A stretch of 32,965 nt of DNA from Candidatus Gastranaerophilales bacterium. GTDB taxonomy: Bacteria > Cyanobacteriota > Vampirovibrionia > Gastranaerophilales > Gastranaerophilaceae. The notes beneath the pieces were generated by a model. The model had not been told where the DNA came from. It saw nothing but the letters and a program-made list of their open reading frames with translations, and ran no database searches. Location: NCBI GenBank assembly GCA_944327215.1, contig CALVGY010000004.1:1-32965 (forward strand), given 5' to 3'. A program made the position numbers and the translations under genes. Positions 17,174-24,749 of the stretch are shown in pieces; position 1 is the first letter of the stretch, and the number at the start of each line of letters is the position of its first letter.

Positions 17174-18291
17174 CAGAACTTTCAGGATTACAAATTTTCA
17201 AATACCTTCCGGCTGCAAAAAAAGCAGAGCACACAAACTGCAAAACTTGCGGCTCACCTACCTGTATGGCATTTGCGCTCAAACTTGCAAAAAAACAAAC
17301 AGATATTGAAAAATGCCCATACGCCCCTGATGCACTAAAACAAATTTATATACAAAGTTCCAAACAACCGCAAAAAACTGTTGAAATAAACGGGGTTAAA
17401 ATCGGCGGAGAAAATGTTCTTTATCGTCACGAAAAAACATTTATAAATAAAACCGCAATAGCAATAATAATTGATATGGCCAAATCCGATTGGCAAAAAA
17501 AATATCAACAAATAAAAGATTTTGAAATAACCCGCGTTAATGAAAAAATTAAAGTAGATTTAATAATAACCAAAAATGGAACTTTGTCTGATACCATATC
17601 TTATGAAGATTTCAAAAAATTACCTTTAACAGAAATTATTGATGAAAATTTCAATGAAACATCAGAAAAACTAATCAATATAAGAAAAAAAGCAATATTA
17701 GAAAAAGATGAAAAATATTCAAATCCCGCTTACGTATACTTTAATCACACAGACAATTTAAAATTACTCTGTGCAAAAGCAAGTTTCTATATCTGTAAGT
17801 ATGCAAATATGCTTGTTTTTGAGGATTTTGATGAAACGCTTATAACATCTTTAATGACTATACGCCAAAATATATTTACAGATCCTCAAAAACCTCTGCA
17901 GGTTGAATCAAAAATATATGAATTTAACAATCCTGATGAAAATTCTTTAATATTTATGACAACAAATTTTGCCCTGACATTTTTTGCTGTCGCAAATGAG
18001 TTGGAAAGTCTTCCTGTCCCTTCATATCTGATAGTAATTCCGGCGGAAGGAATGAGTGTATTAACAGCCTGGTCTGCAGAAAAATTTACTGCAAAAATTG
18101 TTGCTAATACTTTGAAAAAATTTGATTTTGCAAATAAAGTTAAAAACCACAAAATTATTATCCCGGGACTTCTTGCACACATGAAAGATGAATTGGAAGA
18201 AGAAATAAAAGATTTTGAAATAATCGTAGGTACAATAGAAGCTTTTGCAATAAGCGATTTTGTAAAAAATTTAAAAATTAATCAGGAGTAA
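17170..18291 (+). CDS. Relative of the corrinoid iron-sulfur protein large subunit (AcsC/CdhE-like)
   Basis: 373 residues, start overlapping the previous stop (ATGA). The N-terminus LSGLQIFKYLP...NCKTCGSPTCMAFALKLA matches the AcsC [4Fe-4S] domain, with C24, C27, C32 and C49 in CX2CX4CX16C spacing. The middle replaces most of the family's barrel and is diverged. The C-terminal part resembles the corrinoid-binding domain: VPSYLIVIPAEGMSVLTAWSAEKFTA, KIIIPGLLAHMKDELEEEI, EIIVGTIEAFAISDFV. Family length is about 445, so it is shortened by about 70. With the AcsD-like neighbour it may still form a cobamide-carrying methyl-transfer complex, perhaps feeding a methyltransferase other than acetyl-CoA synthase. 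Translational coupling to ftsH is unusual. Confidence 0.8.
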   Translation: MTELSGLQIFKYLPAAKKAEHTNCKTCGSPTCMAFALKLAKKQTDIEKCPYAPDALKQIYIQSSKQPQKTVEINGVKIGGENVLYRHEKTFINKTAIAIIIDMAKSDWQKKYQQIKDFEITRVNEKIKVDLIITKNGTLSDTISYEDFKKLPLTEIIDENFNETSEKLINIRKKAILEKDEKYSNPAYVYFNHTDNLKLLCAKASFYICKYANMLVFEDFDETLITSLMTIRQNIFTDPQKPLQVESKIYEFNNPDENSLIFMTTNFALTFFAVANELESLPVPSYLIVIPAEGMSVLTAWSAEKFTAKIVANTLKKFDFANKVKNHKIIIPGLLAHMKDELEEEIKDFEIIVGTIEAFAISDFVKNLKINQE

Positions 18292-18481
18292 ACTCTAATA
18301 AATCAGAAACTTTGCAGTTGAAATATTTGCACAACAAATCAAGAGTCTTGGCATCATAAGCACTGGTTTTATTATTTCTCCACCTTGATATTGTATTTCT
18401 GCCAATTCCTGTTTGTATAGCAATATCCTTTGCCGTAACTCTATTTTGCCAAATTAAATCATCTAATTTACAAGTAATCAT
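18278..18481 (-). CDS. Small Xre/Cro-type helix-turn-helix repressor
   Basis: 67 residues, almost entirely one HTH_3/XRE domain: TAKDIAIQTGIGRNTISRWRNNKTS is the helix-turn-helix and YDAKTLDLLCKYFNCKVSDLLEF the following helices. No sensor domain. No Shine-Dalgarno sequence; TATAAT ends 6 nt before ATG 18481. It is divergent from the 63-codon gene at 18577, with a 22-bp palindrome between that is the likely operator. The 3' end overlaps the AcsC-like gene by 14 nt on the other strand. Similar single-domain regulators are known in prophages, toxin-antitoxin pairs and immunity control circuits. Confidence 0.9.
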   Translation of the reverse strand: MITCKLDDLIWQNRVTAKDIAIQTGIGRNTISRWRNNKTSAYDAKTLDLLCKYFNCKVSDLLEFTPD

Positions 18482-18487
18482 AATAAA

Positions 18488-18493
18488 ATTATA
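18488..18493 (-). promoter_or_regulatory. -10 box of the Xre gene
   Basis: TATAAT on the minus strand, 6 nt before the ATG, predicting a leaderless mRNA. The -35 region is weak. Confidence 0.4.
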
Positions 18494-18510
18494 AATTTAT
18501 TTTAATCATC

Positions 18511-18539
18511 TTGACAGTTTGCACCTTATATGATATCCT
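18511..18539 (+). promoter_or_regulatory. Strong promoter of the 63-codon gene
   Basis: A consensus TTGACA (18511-18516), 17-nt spacer and TATCCT (18534-18539). Transcription would start near 18546, within the palindrome at 18539-18560, the ideal place for repression. Confidence 0.7.
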
Positions 18540-18560
18540 ATGCACTATATATAGTGCATA
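18539..18560. promoter_or_regulatory. Perfect 22-bp palindrome, probable Xre operator
   Basis: TATGCACTATATATAGTGCA plus TA reads the same on both strands. It covers the predicted transcription start of the 63-codon gene and lies 58 nt upstream of the divergent Xre start codon, consistent with binding of an Xre dimer that blocks the rightward promoter. Confidence 0.7.
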
Positions 18561-18576
18561 ATGTTAAAGAAGGTTT

Positions 18577-18768
18577 ATGGTTTGTATGATTTATTGGATT
18601 TTAGATTTTATTGAGGAGTTTGACAGGTGCTTATTTTTTACGGTTAAAAAGATTTTTCTATACAATATACTGGCACAACTTGAAAATACAGTTCCGGATA
18701 ATACAACCTACCAACTTAAAAATTGGCAGTATGATTTAGCAGATATTATAGAATTTTATTATCTCTAA
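18577..18768 (+). CDS. Small protein of 63 residues under the palindrome-controlled promoter
   Basis: AAGAAGG lies 3-4 nt before ATG 18577; a second ATG at 18586 is possible. The N-terminal half is hydrophobic and aromatic (MVCMIYWILDFIEEFDRCLFFTVKKIFLYNIL), the second half polar (ENTVPDNTTYQLKNWQYDLADIIEFYYL). Not recognised. Setting (own strong promoter, operator, divergent Xre gene) supports a real gene, possibly the regulated effector of a small two-gene unit. Confidence 0.6.
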   Translation: MVCMIYWILDFIEEFDRCLFFTVKKIFLYNILAQLENTVPDNTTYQLKNWQYDLADIIEFYYL

Positions 18769-18801
18769 CAAAAATTTTTATGTTTATACGTTATTTTGGA
18801 T

Positions 18802-19215
18802 ATGGAAATTAAAAATATACATTACAAACAAAATTTTAACGGATTATATTTCAAAAAAGTTTCCCCACAAATAGAACAGGCTTTTAGGGAATGTCCCGCA
18901 ATTAAAAATATCTCCAAGAATAATGATGTTTTTATTTCACAATTCCAATGCGAGAAAGAAGAACCATACGGCAGAATTCTTGAATATGGGTATAATTGCA
19001 AAATCAAAAGTTTACCAAATTTGTTCTGCAATAAACCCGAAGTAATCTTTAACGGGATATCTGAAATAGCGCTTGATTTATCTAAATTTAAAAATCCCAA
19101 AGAAGTTCAACAAACAGTAACAAATGACATCATTGAAGAAATTAGCTATATTGATAATGTAAAAAATTTTATCGAAAATTTTTCCACAGTGATAAAAAAA
19201 GATTTTAATATCTAA
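18802..19215 (+). CDS. Hypothetical protein of 137 residues
   Basis: ATG 18802 is chosen; an in-frame TTG at 18796 is possible and the ribosome site is poor (GGAT right before). No signal peptide or membrane segment. The N-terminus IHYKQNFNGLYFKKVSPQ is followed by a mixed charged/hydrophobic domain (PYGRILEYGYNCKIKSLPNLF, KPEVIFNGISEIALDLSKF) and a helical C-terminus. Cysteines are scattered, not in a metal motif. It starts 33 nt after the 63-codon gene and may be co-transcribed with it, and so also under the palindrome. Family not recognised. Confidence 0.65.
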   Translation: MEIKNIHYKQNFNGLYFKKVSPQIEQAFRECPAIKNISKNNDVFISQFQCEKEEPYGRILEYGYNCKIKSLPNLFCNKPEVIFNGISEIALDLSKFKNPKEVQQTVTNDIIEEISYIDNVKNFIENFSTVIKKDFNI

Positions 19216-19233
19216 AATTATCTAATCAATTTA

Positions 19234-20013
19234 TCAGATAATATGTGAAAATGATAAAAAGTAATCTGAAATAATATTAACCAACATTGGCAAAATCCAA
19301 ACCATTATAGCAGCTCCCAAAACAGGCTTGAAAAGAAAGCTTAATTGAAAAACGTTCACCTGAGGAGCAGTCTTTGAAATTACCCCTAAAATAATATCTT
19401 GCCCCAAAGTAGCCAACAATATTGGAGATGCTATCTGAAGCCCCATAAATAAAACATTTGACGATAATTCAACCATATAATCAAGATTTACAAGCTTTGC
19501 TAAAGGAATTAAAGTTGCATCTAAAGGAAATATCTCAAAACTTCTCATGAAAGCATTCAAAATCCAATAAACCCCGCCAAGATTTATAAAAATTATTAAA
19601 CCTAAAAATGAAAAGCACTTACCAACAATAGAAACTTGAGAAGATGTTGTAGGATCCAAAACCATAGCAGATGACAATCCCATTTGCATATTTACCATAT
19701 CACCGCCCGCATCTATTGCCAGAAGAATTAATTGTCCAATATAACCCAACATTGCACCTACAACCATATTTAAAAATATAGAAAGGACAAAAGATTCTTT
19801 AATAATATGTACATCAGGTTTGACAGTACAAGTTAAAATAATTGAAAAAATTAATGCCAGACTAAGTTTCACCATGCCAGGAATTTCTTTACGGTTAAAC
19901 ACAGGAGCTAGTCTAAAAAAGCCCAAAAGCCTTGCAAATATAAAAATTCCCGCGGCCAAATATGCATTCAGCATCGGAAACATTTTCATTAATTCTGTTA
20001 TAAGAGCTTCCAA
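19234..20013 (-). CDS. fliR: Flagellar export gate protein FliR
   Basis: 259 residues from TTG 20013, with AGGGAG 8 nt upstream inside the end of fliQ. Six hydrophobic segments of the FliR/SctT family; typical strings are IFARLLGFFRLAPVFNRKEIPGMVKLSLALI, GAMLGYIGQLILLAIDAGGDMVNMQMGLS, and LATLGQDIILGVISKTAPQVNVFQLSFLFKP. FliR with FliP and FliQ forms the helical export gate of the flagellar secretion system. Last gene of the minus-strand set. Confidence 0.94.
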   Translation of the reverse strand: MEALITELMKMFPMLNAYLAAGIFIFARLLGFFRLAPVFNRKEIPGMVKLSLALIFSIILTCTVKPDVHIIKESFVLSIFLNMVVGAMLGYIGQLILLAIDAGGDMVNMQMGLSSAMVLDPTTSSQVSIVGKCFSFLGLIIFINLGGVYWILNAFMRSFEIFPLDATLIPLAKLVNLDYMVELSSNVLFMGLQIASPILLATLGQDIILGVISKTAPQVNVFQLSFLFKPVLGAAIMVWILPMLVNIISDYFLSFSHII

Positions 20014-20017
20014 TTAA

Positions 20018-20506
20018 CTATCTCCCTAAAATTGTGTTTGTTTCTACGAAATCAGGTTTTGGCATCGGTGTTTGCGGACTCGGAATATATTTTGTTTTCT
20101 GTTGATTATCAACATAAGGAACTTTACCCGGATTTTTCATCATTTCATTAATTGATGGCTGATTTTTAAATTTATCATTCATCTCATGTTCAAATGGAGA
20201 AGTATATTTGTAATAATCTGCCGGCAAAACGTAAGAATCACTTTTTGAAACGAGATTAAACGCCATTGCAAACCCTTCATTTACAAAGCCTTTTAACATG
20301 TTTATAAAACCTATTCCGCCAATAACTATAACAAGAAAAACCCCGAGAATTTTTGGCGCAGCAGCGATTGTCTGCTCCTGAACCTGAGTAACAGCCTGTA
20401 AAATCCCGACTACAAGACCTATTCCGGCAGCTACAAGAACGCAGGGCATAGAAATAGCCAGCATTATTAAAAAACCTTTTGCTAAGTATTCAATTAAAAC
20501 TTCCAT
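20018..20506 (-). CDS. fliQ: FliQ with an unusual C-terminal extension
   Basis: 162 residues from ATG 20506 (GGAAAGGG 5 nt upstream; TTG 20521 is an in-frame alternative). Residues 1-85 are FliQ: two helices with GLVVGILQAVTQVQEQTIAAAPKILGVF between. The family normally ends near residue 90. Here about 75 more residues follow, polar and Pro-rich (VLPADYYKYTSPFEHEMND, NPGKVPYVDNQQKTKYIPSPQTPMPKPDF), with no stop or frameshift visible. The tail might contact the switch or export apparatus. Four nt separate it from fliR. Confidence 0.92.
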   Translation of the reverse strand: MEVLIEYLAKGFLIMLAISMPCVLVAAGIGLVVGILQAVTQVQEQTIAAAPKILGVFLVIVIGGIGFINMLKGFVNEGFAMAFNLVSKSDSYVLPADYYKYTSPFEHEMNDKFKNQPSINEMMKNPGKVPYVDNQQKTKYIPSPQTPMPKPDFVETNTILGR

Positions 20507-20570
20507 TTTTACCCTTTCCAAGAATGTCTTGTATATCTACCATGTATTCTAAATATTTTTTGTTCTTTCA

Positions 20571-21212
20571 TCAGTTATAACTTGTAACAAGTCCTTGTAC
20601 AATCAAAGCCCAGCCATCTACCGCAATAAATATCAATAACTTAAACGGCAATGAAATAATCGTCGGAGATAACATAAACATACCGAGTGCTAATAATATA
20701 TTCGCTACAACAAGGTCTAGTACAATAAACGGAACAAATATAATAAAGCCGATTTCAAATGATGTTTTTAATTCGCTTATGATAAATGCAGGAGCAACCT
20801 GCCATACTGTGATTTCTTCAGGATTTTTCGGCGCTTTGCCATTCGATTTCTCAATGAAAAATGCCAAATCACTTTCCCTTGTCTGCTTCATCATAAATTC
20901 TTTTAAAGGTTTTGACCCCTCATTTATCGCCTCTATAACATTTTGATTTTTATGATACGGAACGGAACCCATTTCATACATCTTTTGAAACGTAGAACCC
21001 ATTGTATAAAATGTTAAAATCATTGCAAGCCCTATGATTACAATAGAAGGTGGAACCTGTTGAGTACCAAGCGCTGTTTTTAACATTGAAAATACTATAA
21101 CAAATCTCAAAAAACTTGTCATACAACAAAATACTAACGGTAACAACGAAAATACCGTCATTAATATTAGCATTTGTAAAACTGGGTTCATATCTTTTAT
21201 AATTGTATCCAT
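20571..21212 (-). CDS. fliP: Flagellar export gate protein FliP
   Basis: 213 residues; AAGGAAA 9 nt before the ATG. Conserved FliP strings: MTSFLRFVIVFSMLKTALGTQQVPPSIVIIGLAMILTF near the start, the central periplasmic region with ESDLAFFIEK, then PAFIISELKTSFEIGFIIFVPFIVLDLVVANILLALGM and LPFKLLIFIAVDGW. Shorter than E. coli FliP (245) because there is no cleavable signal peptide domain; the first helix begins at once. Fits the operon order fliO-fliP-fliQ-fliR. Confidence 0.95.
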   Translation of the reverse strand: MDTIIKDMNPVLQMLILMTVFSLLPLVFCCMTSFLRFVIVFSMLKTALGTQQVPPSIVIIGLAMILTFYTMGSTFQKMYEMGSVPYHKNQNVIEAINEGSKPLKEFMMKQTRESDLAFFIEKSNGKAPKNPEEITVWQVAPAFIISELKTSFEIGFIIFVPFIVLDLVVANILLALGMFMLSPTIISLPFKLLIFIAVDGWALIVQGLVTSYN

Positions 21213-21227
21213 TATGTTTTTCCTTTT

Positions 21228-21608
21228 TTATAGTTTGTTTATCAAATCTTTAAAAACTTTCTTTGGTTGATGTGCAGCATTTATATTAACAATTGTCGGA
21301 AGCTCATCAACGCCTTGCATTTCATCTGATTTGGAACTTATTATTTCATTATTACATTTGCTTTTGATATCAAGTTTTGATATTAAAGAGGTTTTATCAA
21401 CATCAGATGCAACAAGAAATCTTTCGTTGCCTGCTCGAATTACGTAAATATTTTTGCGAGGGCCTAAACCTATACAATCCTCAATATCAAGAAATTTTGA
21501 TTTTGATACTGATGAATAGGAGAACTTTTTATACACAAAAACAGCTAAAAAAATCATTCCGATCATTGCTGCTGTATAAACTATAAAATTTATCAAATAT
21601 ACGCTCAT
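21228..21608 (-). CDS. fliO: FliO-like flagellar export assembly protein
   Basis: 126 residues; AAAGGGAT upstream of the ATG. One N-terminal membrane helix (about 5-26), then the small soluble domain typical of FliO: DCIGLGPRKNIYVIRAGNERFLVASDVDKTSLISKL. The C-terminal tail is polar. FliO helps FliP assemble in the export gate. Its position directly before fliP (15-nt gap) is the main support; FliO is poorly conserved, so the call also rests on context. Presence of FliO favours a flagellar rather than an injectisome system. Confidence 0.82.
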   Translation of the reverse strand: MSVYLINFIVYTAAMIGMIFLAVFVYKKFSYSSVSKSKFLDIEDCIGLGPRKNIYVIRAGNERFLVASDVDKTSLISKLDIKSKCNNEIISSKSDEMQGVDELPTIVNINAAHQPKKVFKDLINKL

Positions 21609-21653
21609 TTTTTATCCCTTTATAATTTTAAATTGCTTATATCCCAAAAATTT

Positions 21654-22859
21654 TTATATATCCTCATCTTCTAATTCAAAATCGCTGTAGTCAAATTCAT
21701 CTTCCTCACTTGCCGGCTGTTCACCTTGCTGAGGCTGAGGAGCTGATTCTGATTGAGAATTTGAATTGTCATTGATTTCAAATGAATCATTTAATTCATC
21801 TTCCAAACCGTTTGATTGTTGAACTTCAGCTGAAGGAAGCTCATTTGTCGGTGTTTGAACTATTACTTCATCTATTTTTACGCCATATCTGTCATTTACA
21901 ATAACAAGTTCTCCTCTGGCAATCGGTTTGTTTTCCACACTCAATGTTACCTTGTTATCATATATTGAAGTAAGATCTACAACCAAACCTTCTTCTATCT
22001 TTTTTAAATCGCCAAGAGTTATTTTTACCGTATCGAATTGAGCGCCCATCTCAACTTCAATACTGTCCCAAAGACTTGAATTCTCTCCTGCCATATTATC
22101 TTCTCCTTCCTCATTTTCCACCGGTATTACCAGTCCTAAATTCGGGTTTAAATTTATTTCCTTCTCATAATCCTTGAACTTTATTACCATATGATTAATA
22201 TCACTGTTGTCAAAAACAACGATATCATCAACTTCAATATTTTTTACATCTTTTAACTTGAATTTTGTACTGCCAATTTTGACTGAAACATTAATTATAC
22301 TTGTAGAAAAAGCTCCATAATCAAACTTGTCTCCTTGGGATACAACAGTTTCCGGGTTTAACAACTCTTCAGGCAGCGTAATTATAAATTTTGCAACTCT
22401 ATTTTTTTCAATATCTTTTATCAAAAAAGTTAAATGCACCACATCAAAATTAGTTCTTTTTAAAGTCGGAGGCGCCGGGGAAAGAAATTGAGATGTCATA
22501 TTAAACATATAATCATTGAAAGCAGTAATAATCTTTGCTTCCAAATCGGTTAATTTATTTAAATTAAATCTTGAGTTTGGTTTCCCTAAAATTTTGTCTA
22601 AAATTATCTCTACAGCTTTTTCAGATGTTCTGAAAAACATATCATGCAACTTATCTATACGAATTTTAGTTACAAAATATGCATCCTTATCCATTAATGT
22701 ATTTATATTCTTGCTTATGCCGGCCAAGATAAATTGAAATCCGGGGAGAAAAAATTCATCACAAGCAGCTTGAACAGCCGGCGGATATGTCTTTGCAAAC
22801 CAGTTGTACTGCGCATACAATTCTTTATAATCTATTGAGTTGATTTTTTGATTAATCAT
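21654..22859 (-). CDS. Flagellar motor switch protein with two SpoA domains (FliM/FliN-like)
   Basis: 401 residues; the ribosome site is weak (AAGGGA about 14 nt away). The N-terminal 180 residues are helical with some similarity to the FliM/FliY middle region. Two SpoA domains follow: about 187-245 (INVSVKIGSTKFKLKDVKNIEVDDIVVFDNS) and 265-335 (VEMGAQFDTVKITLGDLKKIEEGLVVDL... ARGELVIVNDRYGVKIDEVI). The second is the better FliN match. A 60-residue acidic/Gln-rich tail ends FDYSDFELEDEDI. Two SpoA domains in one chain resemble SctQ of injectisomes more than standard FliM or FliN, which carry one each. As first gene of the fliOPQR set it presumably builds the cytoplasmic ring. Confidence 0.82.
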   Translation of the reverse strand: MINQKINSIDYKELYAQYNWFAKTYPPAVQAACDEFFLPGFQFILAGISKNINTLMDKDAYFVTKIRIDKLHDMFFRTSEKAVEIILDKILGKPNSRFNLNKLTDLEAKIITAFNDYMFNMTSQFLSPAPPTLKRTNFDVVHLTFLIKDIEKNRVAKFIITLPEELLNPETVVSQGDKFDYGAFSTSIINVSVKIGSTKFKLKDVKNIEVDDIVVFDNSDINHMVIKFKDYEKEINLNPNLGLVIPVENEEGEDNMAGENSSLWDSIEVEMGAQFDTVKITLGDLKKIEEGLVVDLTSIYDNKVTLSVENKPIARGELVIVNDRYGVKIDEVIVQTPTNELPSAEVQQSNGLEDELNDSFEINDNSNSQSESAPQPQQGEQPASEEDEFDYSDFELEDEDI

Positions 22860-23034
22860 AATTAATCTGCTATCCCTTGTTCAAGTCTGTTATAATGAGC
22901 TTTCCCCATAAATACAATAGACTATTTGCTAATAGTACACATCAATCATTTAATGGATATTTTCAAAAAATCAAATGAAAATTTACGAAAAACTGAAACT
23001 GTTTTTAAAATTTTATTTATTATACTATTAAACT
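22860..23034. other. Divergent intergenic region between the flagellar set and hemW
   Basis: 175 nt of AT-rich DNA. It must hold the promoter of the five-gene minus-strand set, but no clear -35/-10 pair was found for it. On the plus side only the hemW -10 box is clear. Confidence 0.5.
23021..23026 (+). promoter_or_regulatory. -10 box of hemW
   Basis: TATACT ends 8 nt before ATG 23035. No Shine-Dalgarno sequence lies between, again pointing to a leaderless mRNA. The -35 is unclear. Confidence 0.4.
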
Positions 23035-24123
23035 ATGACCAAAAATGTTTACATCCACATTCCGTTTTGCAAATCCAAATGTAAATATTGTTCATTTGTA
23101 TCTTTTTGCGCTCTGAATTTAAAACCTCAATATCTGGAAGCTTTAAAAAAAGAAATTACTCATTCTTACAAACAAGAAGAATTAAACACTCTTTACTTTG
23201 GAGGCGGAACACCCTCATTATTAACTCCGGATGAATTTTCTCAAATTATTAACCTTTTTAAAATAAATTCTTCAACAGAAATTACAGCAGAACTCAATCC
23301 GGAAACAATTTCAAAAGATTATTTAGAACAACTTAAACAAACTAAAATAAACAGATTAAGTTTTGGCTGCCAAACTTTTAATGACACAATTTTAAAAGAT
23401 ATAGGACGCCATCATTGTGCAAAAGATGTTGAAAATGCCGTTGATATGGCACAAAATGCAGGATTTAAAAACATCGGTCTTGATTTTATATACGGGCTTC
23501 CAAATCAAACCACAGAAATGTTTGCAAAAGATTTAGAAAAAGCCACGTCTTTGAATATTCAACACATTTCACTCTACGGATTAAAAATAGAACAAGGTTG
23601 TTATTTCTATAAAAACCGTCCTGAAAATCTTCCGGATGAAGATATTCAAGCCGATATGTATTTAAAAGCTATAGAAATTTTAAAACAACATAAGTTCAAC
23701 CACTATGAAATAAGCAATTTCGCAATTCAAGGATTTGAATCCCGTCATAATTTAAATTACTGGGACAATAACAATTATTACGGCTTTGGCGTAGCCTCAC
23801 ACGGGTATGAAAACGGAACAAGATATTTTAATACCTCAAACATAAAAGAATATATAAATAACCCACTTGTTCATAAAAGCTCTCATAAACTGTCTGAACA
23901 AGAGAAATTGGAAGAGGAAATATTCTTAGGATTTAGAAAATCAAGCGGTATAAATATTGAAAAAATAAATCGAAAATTTAATATAGATTTCCTCAAAAAA
24001 TACGCCACCACACTAAATAAGTACCTTTCTTATAAGTATCTAAAAGAAACTAATACAGGTTTTACACTAACTAAAGAGGGTATCTTAATAAGTAATGTTA
24101 TACTTTCAGAATTTTTGGAATAA
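23035..24123 (+). CDS. hemW: HemW-type radical SAM heme chaperone
   Basis: 362 residues. Radical SAM motif C12, C16, C19 (FCKSKCKYCSF), then LYFGGGTPSLL, ELNPETISKDYL, INRLSFGCQTFND, IGLDFIYGLPNQT and the HemW hallmark RHNLNYWDNNNYYGFGVASHGY. The C-terminal winged HemW_C domain follows (EEEIFLGFRKSSGINIE... TLTKEGILISNVIL). HemW binds heme and delivers it to respiratory enzymes; it is distinct from HemN by the HNxxYW motif and the lack of N-terminal extension. Single gene ending in a two-way terminator. Confidence 0.93.
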   Translation: MTKNVYIHIPFCKSKCKYCSFVSFCALNLKPQYLEALKKEITHSYKQEELNTLYFGGGTPSLLTPDEFSQIINLFKINSSTEITAELNPETISKDYLEQLKQTKINRLSFGCQTFNDTILKDIGRHHCAKDVENAVDMAQNAGFKNIGLDFIYGLPNQTTEMFAKDLEKATSLNIQHISLYGLKIEQGCYFYKNRPENLPDEDIQADMYLKAIEILKQHKFNHYEISNFAIQGFESRHNLNYWDNNNYYGFGVASHGYENGTRYFNTSNIKEYINNPLVHKSSHKLSEQEKLEEEIFLGFRKSSGINIEKINRKFNIDFLKKYATTLNKYLSYKYLKETNTGFTLTKEGILISNVILSEFLE

Positions 24124-24146
24124 AAAACCCGCATTTGCGGGCTTTT
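24122..24146. terminator. Bidirectional terminator between hemW and the convergent small gene
   Basis: CCCGCATTTGCGGG (24128-24141) has an A run before and a T run after, so it can end transcription from both directions. It starts directly at the hemW stop codon. Confidence 0.85.
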
Positions 24147-24175
24147 TATAAATTATGAAAATATTATCTAATCTT

Positions 24176-24577
24176 TTACTCTGATTTTGGTGTATCAGTT
24201 TTTGGTGTTTCAGACTTTGGAGCTTCCTTTGAAGCACCTTTACCTCTAATTTTAGACCATAAATTATCAGCACTTTCACCAATTGAACGGAAGAACTTTT
24301 GGACTTTTTGCATAATTCCTTCAGGATTTTTAACTTTTTGGATTGCACCTTTATGAACTGCAACACCTAAACCAATATAAACTGCTGCTAACAAGGCTAT
24401 AATTGTTCCGAGAACAGCACCTTTATGACTTTTTTTCTTTTCACTCGGTTCAAATGCGTCAGATGGCATATCTGCTCTTACTTGATTTGTCGTAAACTTT
24501 CCGGGTGAATTGATTAAATCATTAACATTCATTGATGTATCACCGCGAAAACTAATACCGGAAACAGAATTAATCAT
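24176..24577 (-). CDS. Small one-pass membrane protein of unknown function
   Basis: 133 residues; perfect AAGGAGG 6 nt before the ATG. The N-terminus INSVSGISFRGDTSMNVND is followed by a polar stretch, then one membrane helix (about 52-73, GAVLGTIIALLAAVYIGLGVAV). A basic helix (KVQKFFRSIGESADNLWSKIRGK) and a Pro/Lys/Thr/Ser repeat tail (PKSETPKTDTPKSE) finish it. Not recognised. The strong ribosome site and isolated position suggest good expression. It shares an N-terminal style (short linker with ISFRG or NFNG) with other small proteins in this window. Confidence 0.75.
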   Translation of the reverse strand: MINSVSGISFRGDTSMNVNDLINSPGKFTTNQVRADMPSDAFEPSEKKKSHKGAVLGTIIALLAAVYIGLGVAVHKGAIQKVKNPEGIMQKVQKFFRSIGESADNLWSKIRGKGASKEAPKSETPKTDTPKSE

Positions 24578-24666
24578 AAGGAACCTCCTTTATAAACACA
24601 CTGTTACTTTAACATTTAAAAACAACTGATAACATTATTTTGACGAAAATAAATTCTTTTTTCAAT

Positions 24667-24679
24667 ATTTGTTACAAAA
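24667..24679 (-). promoter_or_regulatory. Second copy of the 13-mer ATTTGTTACAAAA
   Basis: Identical to 9922-9934 and likewise about 90 nt upstream of a minus-strand gene of unknown function (start 24577). The 172-nt region 24578-24749 otherwise shows only A/T runs and the ribosome site of the gene at 24750. Confidence 0.25.
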
Positions 24680-24749
24680 CTTTACACAAAAATTGGAATA
24701 TTTTTTTTTTAAGTGTCATCTTATTGATTAGAGAATAGGAGAAATAGGC

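Noticed and set aside
19217-19242. Inverted repeat ATTATCT/AGATAAT around the fliR stop codon as terminator
   Set aside because: The stem is only 7 AT pairs, overlaps the end of fliR and has no following T run on the minus strand.
19234-22859. Type III injectisome rather than flagellum, suggested by two SpoA domains and the gate genes
   Set aside because: FliO is flagellum-specific and no needle, secretin or translocon gene is present.
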